Shown here: positions 8,959 through 17,834 of the stretch, piece after piece
Layout: each line of letters opens with the position of its first letter
How positions within the stretch are numbered: the first letter of the stretch is position 1
NCBI GenBank assembly: GCA_036562185.1
Contig: DATCKN010000022.1
Span: 18,789-82,788, forward strand
DNA length: 64,000 nucleotides
Source of the DNA: Thermoclostridium sp036562185
GTDB taxonomy: Bacteria; Bacillota; Clostridia; DSM-8532
Direction of reading: 5' to 3'
Program-made: the position numbers and the translations under genes
Notes under the pieces: generated by a model
The model's database searches: none
What the model was told of the DNA's origin: nothing
The model's input: only the letters and a program-made list of their open reading frames with translations

Positions 8959-10080
8959 TTATACTACCACGTTTTTGCCCACTATTAAAGGCCAGTTTTT
9001 GTCTCCTTTCAATTGTTTTCCTGCTGTTATTATAACACTTTTGTCCAGGATGCAGCTATCAAGAAGCGTATTTTCGCAAACCACCGAGTCCTGCATAATA
9101 ATACTGTTTCTTATAACAGCCCCCCTTTTAACTTTAACGCCTCTGAACAATATGCTGTTTTCCACCTGCCCTTCAATTATGCAGCCGTCTGCGACAATTG
9201 CGTTTTTAACTACTGCTTCGTCGTTATATTTTGCAGGCGGCTCATCCTTAACTTTTGTAAAAATTCTGCCGTTTTTCTCGAAAAGTTCATAACGCACGGC
9301 AGGATCCAACAGTTCCATATTAGTCCTGTAATAAAGCTGTATATTGCATAAAGGCCTCCAGTACCCGGTGAATTCATATGCATAAAGCCGCAGTTCATTA
9401 ACCTTTTTTACGAGAATATCCCTTACAAACTCGTAATATCCATGGGCTGCGCTTTCTTCAAGAAGGGATATCAAAAGCTTGCGCTTGATGACGTATACTC
9501 CCATTGATGCGAAATCGCTTTTTGGGTTCAAAGGTTTTTCCTGCATGTCAATAATCCGCTGATCACTGTCTTTCTCGACTATCCCGAGATTGCAAAGGTA
9601 TTCCTGCGGAAAATCCTTCATATACCGGCAGGCGATCGTGACATCGGCATCCTTGTCTACATGCTGTTTCAGCATATCGGTATAGTTCATATTGTAAATG
9701 GCATATCCCTGGTTTATAAGTACGAACTCTTCATTGCTCCGGTTCAAAAATGTGAGATTGCTGTACATTGCGTGTGCATTGCCCTTGTACCAGCCGGTTC
9801 CGTATTCCGACAGGTAGGGGGGGAGTATGAACAGGCCGTCGTTTTTCCTGTCCAAATCCCATTCCTTGCCCGAACCCAGGTGATCCATCAGTGAATGGAA
9901 ATTATACTGGGTTGGTATTCCCACATTACGTATTCCTGAATTTATCATGTTTGAAAGGGCAAAGTCTATGGCACGGTATTTTCCCCCGAAGGGCACTGCA
10001 GAAATAGAGCGTTCGGCTGATAGCTCTTTAAGCCGGTTGTTCTTTCCTCCGGTCAAAATAATACCCATCATACTATACAT
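8959..10080 (-). CDS. glgD: Glucose-1-phosphate adenylyltransferase regulatory subunit GlgD
   Basis: A 373-residue homologue of ADP-glucose pyrophosphorylase, of the GlgD type found beside GlgC in Firmicutes. The nucleotidyltransferase fold is clear (MMGIILTGG at the start, GGKYRAIDFALSN), but the catalytic SGDHVYKMNY segment of GlgC is replaced by NQGYAIYNMNY, so the essential Asp is gone. GlgD is therefore a modulatory partner in a GlgC/GlgD complex. Three ATGs crowd the start; the one at 10080 is nine bases from an AGGGG site and best fits. The C-terminal left-handed beta-helix repeats (VENSILFRGVKVKRGA and similar) are present. It overlaps the end of glgC by 8 bases. Confidence 0.93.
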   Translation of the reverse strand: MYSMMGIILTGGKNNRLKELSAERSISAVPFGGKYRAIDFALSNMINSGIRNVGIPTQYNFHSLMDHLGSGKEWDLDRKNDGLFILPPYLSEYGTGWYKGNAHAMYSNLTFLNRSNEEFVLINQGYAIYNMNYTDMLKQHVDKDADVTIACRYMKDFPQEYLCNLGIVEKDSDQRIIDMQEKPLNPKSDFASMGVYVIKRKLLISLLEESAAHGYYEFVRDILVKKVNELRLYAYEFTGYWRPLCNIQLYYRTNMELLDPAVRYELFEKNGRIFTKVKDEPPAKYNDEAVVKNAIVADGCIIEGQVENSILFRGVKVKRGAVIRNSIIMQDSVVCENTLLDSCILDKSVIITAGKQLKGDKNWPLIVGKNVVV

Positions 10081-11353
10081 GGCCATCATCCCCTTTCAAT
10101 AAAGCATACCCTGACGGTATATCGGTAAACGGGAAGTCGCCCGGGTGTATTTGATTATCGATAACAACATTGCAGCCTATGGTTACATTGTCGGGCACAA
10201 CGGTGTTGGAGCCGATTACTGTTATCTTTGACTGGTATATTTTGCAGTTGAAAATGTTGTCGGCATATTCACCGGTACCTGTCTTTACACCTGCGCCAAT
10301 GGTTGTTTTTTCACCGACAATTGTGCAATTGAGGGATGCCCCGAATTTAACGGTACTGTTTGACATGATTATGCAGTTTTCAACAACAGCATTTTCCTCA
10401 ATGGTAACACCGGGAAAGATAACCGAATTTTTTACCCTGCCGAAAACCATGCAGCCTTCGGCTACAATGGATCTTGATACATAACCGTTTATACCGATAT
10501 AATGCGCGGGTTTTACCGGGTTAGGAGTGTAGATTCTCCAGTTCGGGTCAAAAAGATTGAATTCAGGTACCCTGGTAATCAGGTCCATGTTGGATTCATA
10601 ATATGCCTGTATCGTACCTACATCCCGCCAATATCCCGAAAAAACATAAGCCCACAGGTTCTTGCCATCCTTAAGGAGTTTCGGAATTACATTTTTCCCG
10701 AAATCATGATCAGACTTGTCATCGTGATGGTCTTCGATCAGGCATTCTTTCAGGACGTTCAGGTTGAATATATAAACACCCATTGACGCAAGGTTGCTTT
10801 TCGGCTCCTGCGGCTTTTCCTCAAACCCGTATATTTTGCCTTCGTCGGTTGCATGAATAATACCGTACCGATGAGCTTCTTCGGTTGGTACATGAATTGC
10901 TGATATTGTCACGTCAGCATTGTTTTTTTTGTGAAAGTCCAGCATCATGGAGTAATTCATTTTGTAAACATGATCCCCTGAAAGGATAATTACATACCTT
11001 GGATTTTGTTCTTCTATATAATGCATATTCTGGTATACCGCATCGGCGGTTCCTGAATACCACTCGCCCTTTAGCTGTTTCATGAAAGGGGACAGTATGG
11101 TGACACCGCCGTTCATCCTGTCCATATCCCAGGGCTTGCCAATCCCGATATGGTGATTAAGCTGCAGTGGCCTGTATTGGGTGAGCACACCTACAGTATC
11201 GATGCCGGAATTAATACAATTGCTTAACGAAAAGTCTATGATGCGGTATTTTCCGCCATACATTACTGCAGGTTTTGCTATAAGCTTTGTTAAAACACCA
11301 AGCCTGCTGCCTGTTCCACCTGCCAGAATAAGGGCAATAATTTCCTTTGACAT
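10073..11353 (-). CDS. glgC: Glucose-1-phosphate adenylyltransferase catalytic subunit GlgC
   Basis: A 426-residue ADP-glucose pyrophosphorylase, making ADP-glucose from ATP and glucose-1-phosphate, the committed step of bacterial glycogen synthesis. The pyrophosphorylase loop GGTGSRLGVLT is at residues 12-22, followed by KPAVMYGGKYRIIDF, and the catalytic Asp lies in LSGDHVYKMNY. The C-terminal half has hexapeptide beta-helix repeats. A strong site (AGGAGGAGC) precedes the ATG. It is the first gene of the minus-strand cluster glgC-glgD-nucleosidase-radical SAM. Glycogen stores are commonly built before sporulation in clostridia. Confidence 0.96.
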   Translation of the reverse strand: MSKEIIALILAGGTGSRLGVLTKLIAKPAVMYGGKYRIIDFSLSNCINSGIDTVGVLTQYRPLQLNHHIGIGKPWDMDRMNGGVTILSPFMKQLKGEWYSGTADAVYQNMHYIEEQNPRYVIILSGDHVYKMNYSMMLDFHKKNNADVTISAIHVPTEEAHRYGIIHATDEGKIYGFEEKPQEPKSNLASMGVYIFNLNVLKECLIEDHHDDKSDHDFGKNVIPKLLKDGKNLWAYVFSGYWRDVGTIQAYYESNMDLITRVPEFNLFDPNWRIYTPNPVKPAHYIGINGYVSRSIVAEGCMVFGRVKNSVIFPGVTIEENAVVENCIIMSNSTVKFGASLNCTIVGEKTTIGAGVKTGTGEYADNIFNCKIYQSKITVIGSNTVVPDNVTIGCNVVIDNQIHPGDFPFTDIPSGYALLKGDDGHV

Positions 11354-11901
11354 TTGCTCCTCCTGTATAGTGATATTTTACACACTTACCATAAAGTATT
11401 AGTAATCCATTTAATATTAAAATGCCCTTCTTTTCATAAAATTAAAATGTCATGCCATTGATTTATAAAAATGTTGTTCCTGATAAGACCCATTGCAGAA
11501 AAGTGCAAGCTGTTGTGTATTAGGGTATGAACTGTCATTTATGCAAGAAAACCCGACATTGCCTGTTCCTGACGCATACATTTATTAATTGTGCTGTATC
11601 ATATCAGAGTAGGTATGTAAAGGAACCTTTGAAATATATTAAAATTATAAGGTTATAATAGAAAAGAAAAAACAGTCGCTGGTAATATCAATCTTTTTTC
11701 CTAAAAGAAGATACTTGCCAGTATTTATGTATATTTAAAAGAGAACCAATCTTAATACATTGTTGCTTTCTGTAAGACTGATGATTTATTTCAATAGACT
11801 TGTTTCAATAAGAATTTTTCTGTTTTTTTGAAAAAATAAAAAGGATGGAATTAATTATACAAATGCATATCCGGAATAAGTGCAAGAAATTAAATTTTCC
11901 G

Positions 11902-11930
11902 TTGATTTTACGGGATATTATTTGTATAAT
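11902..11930 (+). promoter_or_regulatory. Promoter of the J-protein/clpB operon
   Basis: TTGATT at 11902-11907, a 17-base spacer and a perfect TATAAT at 11925-11930. Transcription would begin near 11937, inside the CtsR operator. Confidence 0.85.
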
Positions 11931-11936
11931 TATGAT

Positions 11937-11953
11937 AGTCAAAGAAAGTCAAA
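11937..11953 (+). promoter_or_regulatory. CtsR heat-shock operator
   Basis: AGTCAAA-GAA-AGTCAAA matches the CtsR heptad direct repeat RGTCAAA-NAN-RGTCAAA without a mismatch. It covers the predicted transcription start, so a bound CtsR repressor would block the promoter until heat stress. The ctsR gene itself is not in this window. Confidence 0.9.
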
Positions 11954-11968
11954 GTCGGAGGTTTCTCT

Positions 11969-12886
11969 ATGCAATATAAAGACTATTACAAAATATTGGG
12001 TGTAGACAAGAATGCATCCCAGGATGAGATTAAAAAGGCATACAGGAAGCTTGCCAAGAAATATCATCCTGATGCCAACCCCGGCGACAAAAAGGCCGAA
12101 GAAAGGTTTAAGGAGATTAGTGAAGCCTACGAGGTATTAGGAGATAAAGATAAAAGACAAAAATATGACCAGTTTGGATCGATGTATTTCCAGAACGGGA
12201 TGAATTTTGATCCGTCCCAGTTTGGAAACTTCGAATTCAGAAGAAGCCATAACGGGTTCAGTGACTTCTTTAACATGTTTTTTGGTGACTACGGCATTGA
12301 CTTGAATGATATCTTTGGTGGAAGATTCAAAGGGTTTAATACCGGGTTTTCAGGCACGCATCCAATGCGTGGCGATGATGTGGAAGCAGAAATGGTTATA
12401 ACTCCCGAAGAGGGTATGGAAGGGGTTGAGAAGACATTTACAGTCAGAACGGGAAGCGGCACTAAAACCCTTTCGGTAAGAATACCCAGGGGAATTCCTG
12501 AAGGCGGGAAAATAAAGCTGGCCGGACAGGGCAACCCGGGTATTGGCGGAGGTCCTAACGGGGATTTATACATTGCAATTAAGTTTAAAGAAGGAAAATA
12601 TAAACTGGAGGGTAATAACCTTATTAAAAAGGCTGAAATTTTTCCGTGGACGGCAGCTCTCGGCGGAGAAGTGACCATTGAAGCGCCTGACGGCATGATA
12701 CAGGTAAAAATACCTGCGGGTATACAGACAGACCAGAAGATCAGGATACCCAGGCAGGGATACGGTAAATCAAAAGAAACCCGGGGTGATTTGTTTTTAC
12801 TGGTTAAGATTGTCAACCCTCGTTATCTTACAGCCGAGCAAAGAAAACTGTATGAAAAGCTTAAGGCTATTGAAACTTCTAATTAG
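11969..12886 (+). CDS. J-domain co-chaperone, CbpA/DnaJ-like without zinc finger
   Basis: A 305-residue DnaJ-class protein. An N-terminal J domain has the HPD motif at residues 33-35, which stimulates DnaK ATPase. A Gly/Phe-rich linker follows (about 70-125), then the two beta-barrel substrate-binding domains of the DnaJ C-terminus. The CXXCXGXG zinc repeats seen in the DnaJ at 33814 are absent, so this is a class II (CbpA-like) co-chaperone. It is the first gene of a CtsR-controlled operon with clpB, which suggests that it helps DnaK hand aggregates to ClpB. The ribosome site is CGGAGG, 8 bases before the ATG. Confidence 0.92.
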   Translation: MQYKDYYKILGVDKNASQDEIKKAYRKLAKKYHPDANPGDKKAEERFKEISEAYEVLGDKDKRQKYDQFGSMYFQNGMNFDPSQFGNFEFRRSHNGFSDFFNMFFGDYGIDLNDIFGGRFKGFNTGFSGTHPMRGDDVEAEMVITPEEGMEGVEKTFTVRTGSGTKTLSVRIPRGIPEGGKIKLAGQGNPGIGGGPNGDLYIAIKFKEGKYKLEGNNLIKKAEIFPWTAALGGEVTIEAPDGMIQVKIPAGIQTDQKIRIPRQGYGKSKETRGDLFLLVKIVNPRYLTAEQRKLYEKLKAIETSN

Positions 12887-12887
12887 A

Positions 12888-12968
12888 CCACAGGCTTTAG
12901 CGTATATTTCATGAACGCTTCTACCGGTCTGTGGCATAGCTGACCCAACCGGCTAGAAAGTCCCGGGT
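12888..12968 (+). other. Structured RNA candidate between the J-protein gene and clpB
   Basis: Starting two bases after the stop codon, CCACAGGCT (12888-12896) can pair with GGTCTGTGG (12926-12934), enclosing AGCGT/ACGCT (12899-12903 with 12915-12919). A second hairpin follows, TAGCTG/CGGCTA (12937-12942 with 12950-12955), whose loop contains ACCC (12943-12946) complementary to GGGT at 12965-12968, so a pseudoknot is possible. There is no T-run, so it is not an ordinary terminator. I could not match it to a known riboswitch or ribozyme. Its function is unknown; it might tune clpB expression or mRNA processing. Confidence 0.4.
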
Positions 12969-13057
12969 GAGGATTACGATAAAGATTCGCAGTGTATTGC
13001 AATTCCCGCGTGCACCTGTTGAATCAGCTTACAATGTTCTGAAAGGAGAATAAATGG

Positions 13058-15658
13058 ATGAAATTTGAAAAGTTTACCGATAAAGCACAGGAAGCTGTAG
13101 TAGAAGCTCAGCAGCTGGCTCTTAAGCTGGATAACCAGCAGGTGGATGTAGAACACCTGCATCTGGCACTTCTTGAACAGGAGGATGGGCTGATACCAAA
13201 GTTGCTTGAAATAATCGGCGTTAATACATCAAAACTTAAGCAGGAACTTGAACAGGAACTTGACAGACTGCCTAAAGTTTATGGAACCAATGTGGAGCAG
13301 GTTTATGCAACCAGGCGTCTGAACCAGGTACTTATCAAGGCAGAGGACGAAGCCAAGAAGTTCAACGATGAGTTTATAAGCGTAGAACATGTTTATCTTG
13401 TGATAGTAAACGAGAAGAATTCACCCTCGGCCCAGCTTCTTGCAAAACATGGGGTTGACAGGGAAAAACTGCTTTCTGCCCTGTCCAGGGTGAGAGGAAA
13501 TGACAGGGTAACAAGCAAGAATCCTGAGGAGAGTTATCAGGCTTTACAGAAATACGGCAGGGATCTTGTTGAACTTGCAAGGCTTGGAAAGCTGGATCCG
13601 GTTATTGGAAGGGATCAGGAAATCAGAAGGGTAATTCGAATACTTTCGCGGAGAACGAAAAACAATCCTGTTCTGATTGGAGAACCAGGTGTAGGTAAAA
13701 CCGCTGTTGTTGAAGGCCTTGCGCAGAGGATACTAAGAGGTGACGTTCCCGAAGGGTTAAAGGATAAAACCATATTTGCCCTTGACATGGGTGCATTGAT
13801 AGCAGGCGCAAAATTCCGCGGCGAATTTGAAGAAAGGCTGAAGGCTGTCCTTAAGGAAATCACGAAATCTGAAGGCAGGATAATTCTTTTTATTGATGAG
13901 CTGCACACAATAGTGGGAGCGGGCAGGACCGATGGCGCAATGGATGCAGGAAATATCCTGAAACCGATGCTTGCGAGGGGCGAGCTTCACTGCATAGGTG
14001 CAACAACTCTTGATGAGTACAGGAAGTATATAGAAAAGGATGCTGCATTGGAAAGAAGATTTCAGACAGTACTGGTTGATCAGCCCACCGTTGAAGACAC
14101 GATATCCATTTTAAGAGGACTTAAGGAAAGGTTTGAAATCCACCATGGTGTGCGTATAACCGACAGTGCAATCATAGCATGTGCCGTATTATCCGACAGG
14201 TATATCTCTGACAGATTCCTGCCCGATAAAGCAATCGATTTAATGGATGAAGCTGCTTCAATGCTGAGAATGGAAATTGACAGCATGCCTTATGAGCTTG
14301 ACGAAATAAACAGGAAGATGATGCAGTATGAAATTGAGCAACAGGTGCTTAGCAAAGAGACTGACAGGAATTCAGCTGAAAGAAAGAACCAGTTAAGCCA
14401 GGAGATACAGCGGCTGAAGCAGGAAGCCGATGCAATGAAAGCCCAGTGGGAAATGGAAAAGAGCTTTATTAAAAGAGAAAAGGAATTAAAAGAGGAAATT
14501 GAAAAAGTAAAGCGTGAGATTGAAAATGCTGAAAGGGTTTATGATCTTGAAACCCTTGCGAAACTAAGGTACGGACGGTTACCCGAGCTTGAAAAGGAAA
14601 TGGAGGAATACAAAAAACGCCAGAATTCACTGGACAGGCAGCTTTTAAAGGAAGAAGTGACTGAACAGGAAATAGCCGAGATTGTTGCAAAATGGACCGG
14701 CATTCCGGTTACAAAGCTTGTTGAAGAGGAAAAACAGAAGCTTTTAAACCTTGAAAGCATACTTAAAAAACGTGTTATTGGTCAGGACGAAGCCGTTAAG
14801 GCAGTATCTGATGCCGTTCTCCGTGCCAGGGCAGGTCTTAAGGACCTTAACAGGCCAATTGGTTCATTTATATTTTTAGGACCCACCGGAGTGGGAAAAA
14901 CAGAGCTTGCAAAAGCATTATCCGATGCATTGTTTGACAGCGAAGAAAATCTTGTCCGGATTGATATGAGTGAATATATGGAGAAACACTCGGTTGCAAG
15001 GTTAATAGGAGCACCTCCGGGATATGTGGGGTATGAAGAAGGAGGCCAGCTGACTGAGGCTGTAAGGAGAAAGCCATATTCTGTAATTTTGTTTGATGAA
15101 ATAGAAAAAGCCCACCCCGATGTATTCAATGTGCTGCTTCAGCTTCTGGATGACGGGCGTCTGACCGACAGCCAGGGACGGACAGTTAATTTTAAAAACG
15201 CCGTAATTATTATGACAAGCAATATCGGAAGCGAAATACTTCTTGAAAGCATTACAGACGGCGAGTTTTCGGAGAAAGTTAAGGATATGGTGATGGACAG
15301 CCTGAAAAACTATTTCAGGCCTGAGTTTTTAAACCGCATAGATGATATAGTGCTGTTTAAGCCTTTGGGCAGAAAGGAAATCTACGGTATTATAGACCTG
15401 ATACTCAATGAATTGCGCGAAAGACTGAAGGACAGAAATATAAGGCTGGATATAACGGGGGAAGCCAAGGATGTAATTCTGGACAAGGCATATTCGCCGT
15501 CCTATGGTGCCCGTCCGCTGAGAAGATTTATCCAGAAGGTAATTGAGACCGATTTGGGCAAAAAAATAATTTCAGGTGAGATTCATGAAGGTTCAGTTGC
15601 AGTAATTGATGCGGATAAGGATAAAGGAGAGCTTTTTGTAAGAGTGTCGGAAAATTAG
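13058..15658 (+). CDS. clpB: ATP-dependent disaggregase ClpB
   Basis: An 866-residue Hsp100 protein, full length for the family. It has an N-terminal Clp repeat domain, AAA domain 1 with Walker A Lys at about 214 (GEPGVGKTA), the long coiled-coil middle domain (about 400-530, rich in Glu/Lys), and AAA domain 2 with Walker A Lys at about 614 (GPTGVGKTE). The middle domain separates ClpB from ClpA/ClpC-type unfoldases that feed ClpP. It extracts proteins from aggregates together with DnaK. The start at 13058 follows GAAAGGAG at good distance. It is second in the CtsR-type operon. Confidence 0.97.
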   Translation: MKFEKFTDKAQEAVVEAQQLALKLDNQQVDVEHLHLALLEQEDGLIPKLLEIIGVNTSKLKQELEQELDRLPKVYGTNVEQVYATRRLNQVLIKAEDEAKKFNDEFISVEHVYLVIVNEKNSPSAQLLAKHGVDREKLLSALSRVRGNDRVTSKNPEESYQALQKYGRDLVELARLGKLDPVIGRDQEIRRVIRILSRRTKNNPVLIGEPGVGKTAVVEGLAQRILRGDVPEGLKDKTIFALDMGALIAGAKFRGEFEERLKAVLKEITKSEGRIILFIDELHTIVGAGRTDGAMDAGNILKPMLARGELHCIGATTLDEYRKYIEKDAALERRFQTVLVDQPTVEDTISILRGLKERFEIHHGVRITDSAIIACAVLSDRYISDRFLPDKAIDLMDEAASMLRMEIDSMPYELDEINRKMMQYEIEQQVLSKETDRNSAERKNQLSQEIQRLKQEADAMKAQWEMEKSFIKREKELKEEIEKVKREIENAERVYDLETLAKLRYGRLPELEKEMEEYKKRQNSLDRQLLKEEVTEQEIAEIVAKWTGIPVTKLVEEEKQKLLNLESILKKRVIGQDEAVKAVSDAVLRARAGLKDLNRPIGSFIFLGPTGVGKTELAKALSDALFDSEENLVRIDMSEYMEKHSVARLIGAPPGYVGYEEGGQLTEAVRRKPYSVILFDEIEKAHPDVFNVLLQLLDDGRLTDSQGRTVNFKNAVIIMTSNIGSEILLESITDGEFSEKVKDMVMDSLKNYFRPEFLNRIDDIVLFKPLGRKEIYGIIDLILNELRERLKDRNIRLDITGEAKDVILDKAYSPSYGARPLRRFIQKVIETDLGKKIISGEIHEGSVAVIDADKDKGELFVRVSEN

Positions 15659-16063
15659 TCCTGTTTATTTATTATGCAATGACTGAAAAAGGCGTTGTTC
15701 ATGCAAGAGCTGAATAATTCAGGTTTTATACCCGAATATTGAAAAATGCATAACTAATATTGACAAGTTCGCAGCATCTCCTGCAGCAGCTATGCTACGC
15801 TTGGCCGAGCCTGCCGGTTCAGCCCGGCCAAGCCGGACTTCAAAAAAATGCCATACCCGCGGGTCATGCTTTGGGTTATTACCAAATGCTCCCAATCTCT
15901 ACTATGCTTGAATGCATCATGGCTATGAAGTGATTGCCCTGTGTCAAATCGCCCGAATCAACAGCTTTTAAGTTCCCGGAATCAAAACGCTTGCTTATCC
16001 TTGCCTTGCTGCGAAACTAAAAGCTGTATTTTGCTTAATTTTTCAGGGTATTGATAAATGCTG
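15659..16063. other. Intergenic region with a GC-richer, hairpin-bearing segment
   Basis: About 405 bases between clpB and the convergent transporter gene. The segment from about 15768 to 15990 is richer in GC than its flanks and contains a perfect 9-bp inverted repeat, GCTTGGCCG (15799-15807) with CGGCCAAGC (15825-15833). On the minus strand, a start-less open frame over about 15890-16015 gives a protein-like stretch that includes NHFIAMMHSSIVEIGS before a stop; on the plus strand an open frame overlaps it. It may be a gene remnant or a copy of an interspersed intergenic element. No terminator with a good T-run is seen for clpB. Confidence 0.4.
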
Positions 16064-17434
16064 TTATCCGAACAGATTAATATAGCCCTGAATCAGTACT
16101 AACAGAATAATTGCAGGCAAAATCCAGGTCAGATATCCTTTAAGTGAATAAGGTATTTTTACACCTTCACCTGCATTTACTTCCTCCATGTAATTCTTAA
16201 AGCCCCATCCGTAGCGGCTGACACAGAACAGCACATAAACCAGTGAACCTATGGGAAGAATGTTGTAGCTTATGATAAAGTCTTCAAAATCCAGGATTGA
16301 GGACCCTTCTCCCATGGGCTGAATCCAGCTTAAAACATTAAAGCCAAGAACACAAGGCATTGAAAGCAGGATAAGCAGGAACATGTTGACAAAAGATGCT
16401 TTTTTACGGCTCCAGCCCCACAGATCAATAGCAAATGAAATAATGTTTTCAAAAACCGCTATAACTGTAGAAAACGCTGCAAATGACATGAATAAAAAGA
16501 AGAGTGAACCCCAGATCCTTCCTCCGCTCATGGAGTAGAAAATATTGGGCAAAGTGACGAACACAAGACCGGGCCCTCCGCTCGGATCAACACCGAAGGA
16601 AAAACAGGCAGGGAATATTATCAGGCCGGCTATAATAGAAATGGCTGTGTCCAATGAAGCAATATGTATGGACTCGCCAAGAAGCCTGCGTTCTTTTCCT
16701 ATATAACTGCCGAAGATGGCCAAAGAACCTATACCGATACTCAGGGTGAAAAATGCCTGGCTCATGGCTGCATAAATTGTTTCCCAGATACCATGTTCTT
16801 TCACACGACTAAAATCAGGTAACAGATAAAATTTCAGACCTTCTCCTGCATTCGGAAGTGTCATGGCTCTGACTGCAAGTACCACTATTATCGCCAGCAG
16901 CAGAACCATAAAAACCTTGGTAACTTTTTCAACACCTTCCTGAAGCCCGAAAGAACATATTCCAAAACAGATTGCGGTGGTTAAAACCATCCATATTGTC
17001 ATTTCTACAGGACTGGACAGCAGATTCTCAAATACCTGCCCGACCTGCTGGGTATCAAGCCCTTCAAACTGACCTGTCAGCATCTTGTAGAAATAAGCAA
17101 TCATCCAGCTGGCAACAGTGGTATAGAACATCATGAGTATATAATTGCCTGCCATGCCTACATAGCCCATCCAATGCCATTTTTGACCATTTTTCTCAAG
17201 AACGTTGAATGATGTTGCGATACTTTTCCTGCTGGCGCGACCCACTGCAAGTTCCATCGACATAATGGGCAAGCCGAGTATGATTATAAATACAAGGTAG
17301 ATCAGTACAAATAATCCTCCGCCATACTGGCCGGTAATGTAAGGAAAGCGCCATACATCTCCCAAACCGATTGCACATCCGGCGGAAATCAGGATAAAAC
17401 CCAGACGTGAAGCAAATGTTTCCCTTTTTTCCAT
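16064..17434 (-). CDS. Sodium:neurotransmitter symporter family (SNF/NSS) transporter
   Basis: A 456-residue polytopic membrane protein with the LeuT/NSS signature at its start: SRLGFILISAGCAIGLGDVWRFPY, whose unwound first membrane helix binds Na+ and substrate. About eleven or twelve hydrophobic segments can be counted, typical of bacterial NSS proteins. Such carriers import amino acids with sodium; the substrate here cannot be told. The ATG is preceded by AAGGAG. The gene is alone on the minus strand. A perfect inverted repeat lies just upstream of the ribosome site (17459-17479) and may take part in control. Confidence 0.93.
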   Translation of the reverse strand: MEKRETFASRLGFILISAGCAIGLGDVWRFPYITGQYGGGLFVLIYLVFIIILGLPIMSMELAVGRASRKSIATSFNVLEKNGQKWHWMGYVGMAGNYILMMFYTTVASWMIAYFYKMLTGQFEGLDTQQVGQVFENLLSSPVEMTIWMVLTTAICFGICSFGLQEGVEKVTKVFMVLLLAIIVVLAVRAMTLPNAGEGLKFYLLPDFSRVKEHGIWETIYAAMSQAFFTLSIGIGSLAIFGSYIGKERRLLGESIHIASLDTAISIIAGLIIFPACFSFGVDPSGGPGLVFVTLPNIFYSMSGGRIWGSLFFLFMSFAAFSTVIAVFENIISFAIDLWGWSRKKASFVNMFLLILLSMPCVLGFNVLSWIQPMGEGSSILDFEDFIISYNILPIGSLVYVLFCVSRYGWGFKNYMEEVNAGEGVKIPYSLKGYLTWILPAIILLVLIQGYINLFG

Positions 17435-17834
17435 ACTGCCAACTCCTTACAATATGATACATAGCTTTTTAAGCTATGTGCAAAACCGAAGAATATTCCG
17501 TATCGGCCATGCTACAAATTATACGGTTGAATTTCATAATTCAACCCGGGATATATAGAATATTATATAGATTATTGGTTCATATCACAATATAGGAAAT
17601 CACTACGCTTCTTTGTTACTATGCATTTTTTCAGGTTTGGAGTGAATCTGCATTCTCCTGCATACGCAAATGCCGAAAATGATCTGCTGCGAACTCGGGC
17701 TGATTATATAAATATTGAGCAGGCCGTAAACATATGAACTATTGTTATAATCAAGCTTTTATACTAAAATAATAGTGGAAAAAAGAGTGAAAAATATTTC
17801 TGCTATTATATATGTACTGGAGCGAGGCATAATA
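17435..17834. other. Divergent intergenic region between the transporter gene and cdd
   Basis: About 400 AT-rich bases. It contains two inverted repeats: ACATAGCTT-TTT-AAGCTATGT at 17459-17479, 25 bases from the transporter start, and GGTTGAATT-TCAT-AATTCAACC at 17525-17546. A TATAAT at 17746-17751 could serve cdd, but no good -35 hexamer is 17 bases upstream. The cdd frame is open back to a GTG at 17775, without a ribosome site. Confidence 0.45.
17459..17479. repeat. Inverted repeat upstream of the SNF transporter
   Basis: Perfect 9-bp arms (ACATAGCTT and AAGCTATGT) around a 3-base centre. In the minus-strand transcript it would form a hairpin just 5' of the AAGGAG ribosome site; as DNA it could be an operator. 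Confidence 0.55.

Larger units (their letters stand above)
11354..11968. other. Long divergent intergenic region between glgC and the heat-shock operon
   Basis: About 615 AT-rich bases separating divergent genes. The right end holds the CtsR-controlled promoter described separately. A further TATAAT with a TTGAAA 19 bases upstream occurs near 11630-11660, of unknown use. No reading frame with a ribosome site, no tRNA and no strong hairpin was seen. The glgC promoter must lie near the left end but no convincing hexamer pair stands out. Confidence 0.5.

Noticed and set aside
12289..12816. Open frame of 175 codons on the minus strand inside the J-protein gene
   Set aside because: Antisense shadow of a well-conserved coding sequence, with no ribosome site or family resemblance. 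The same holds for the long antisense frames in uvrB, lepA, clpB and ppdK.
12888..12968. Known riboswitch or hammerhead/HDV ribozyme between the J-protein gene and clpB
   Set aside because: The conserved core bases of the classes I could recall do not match.
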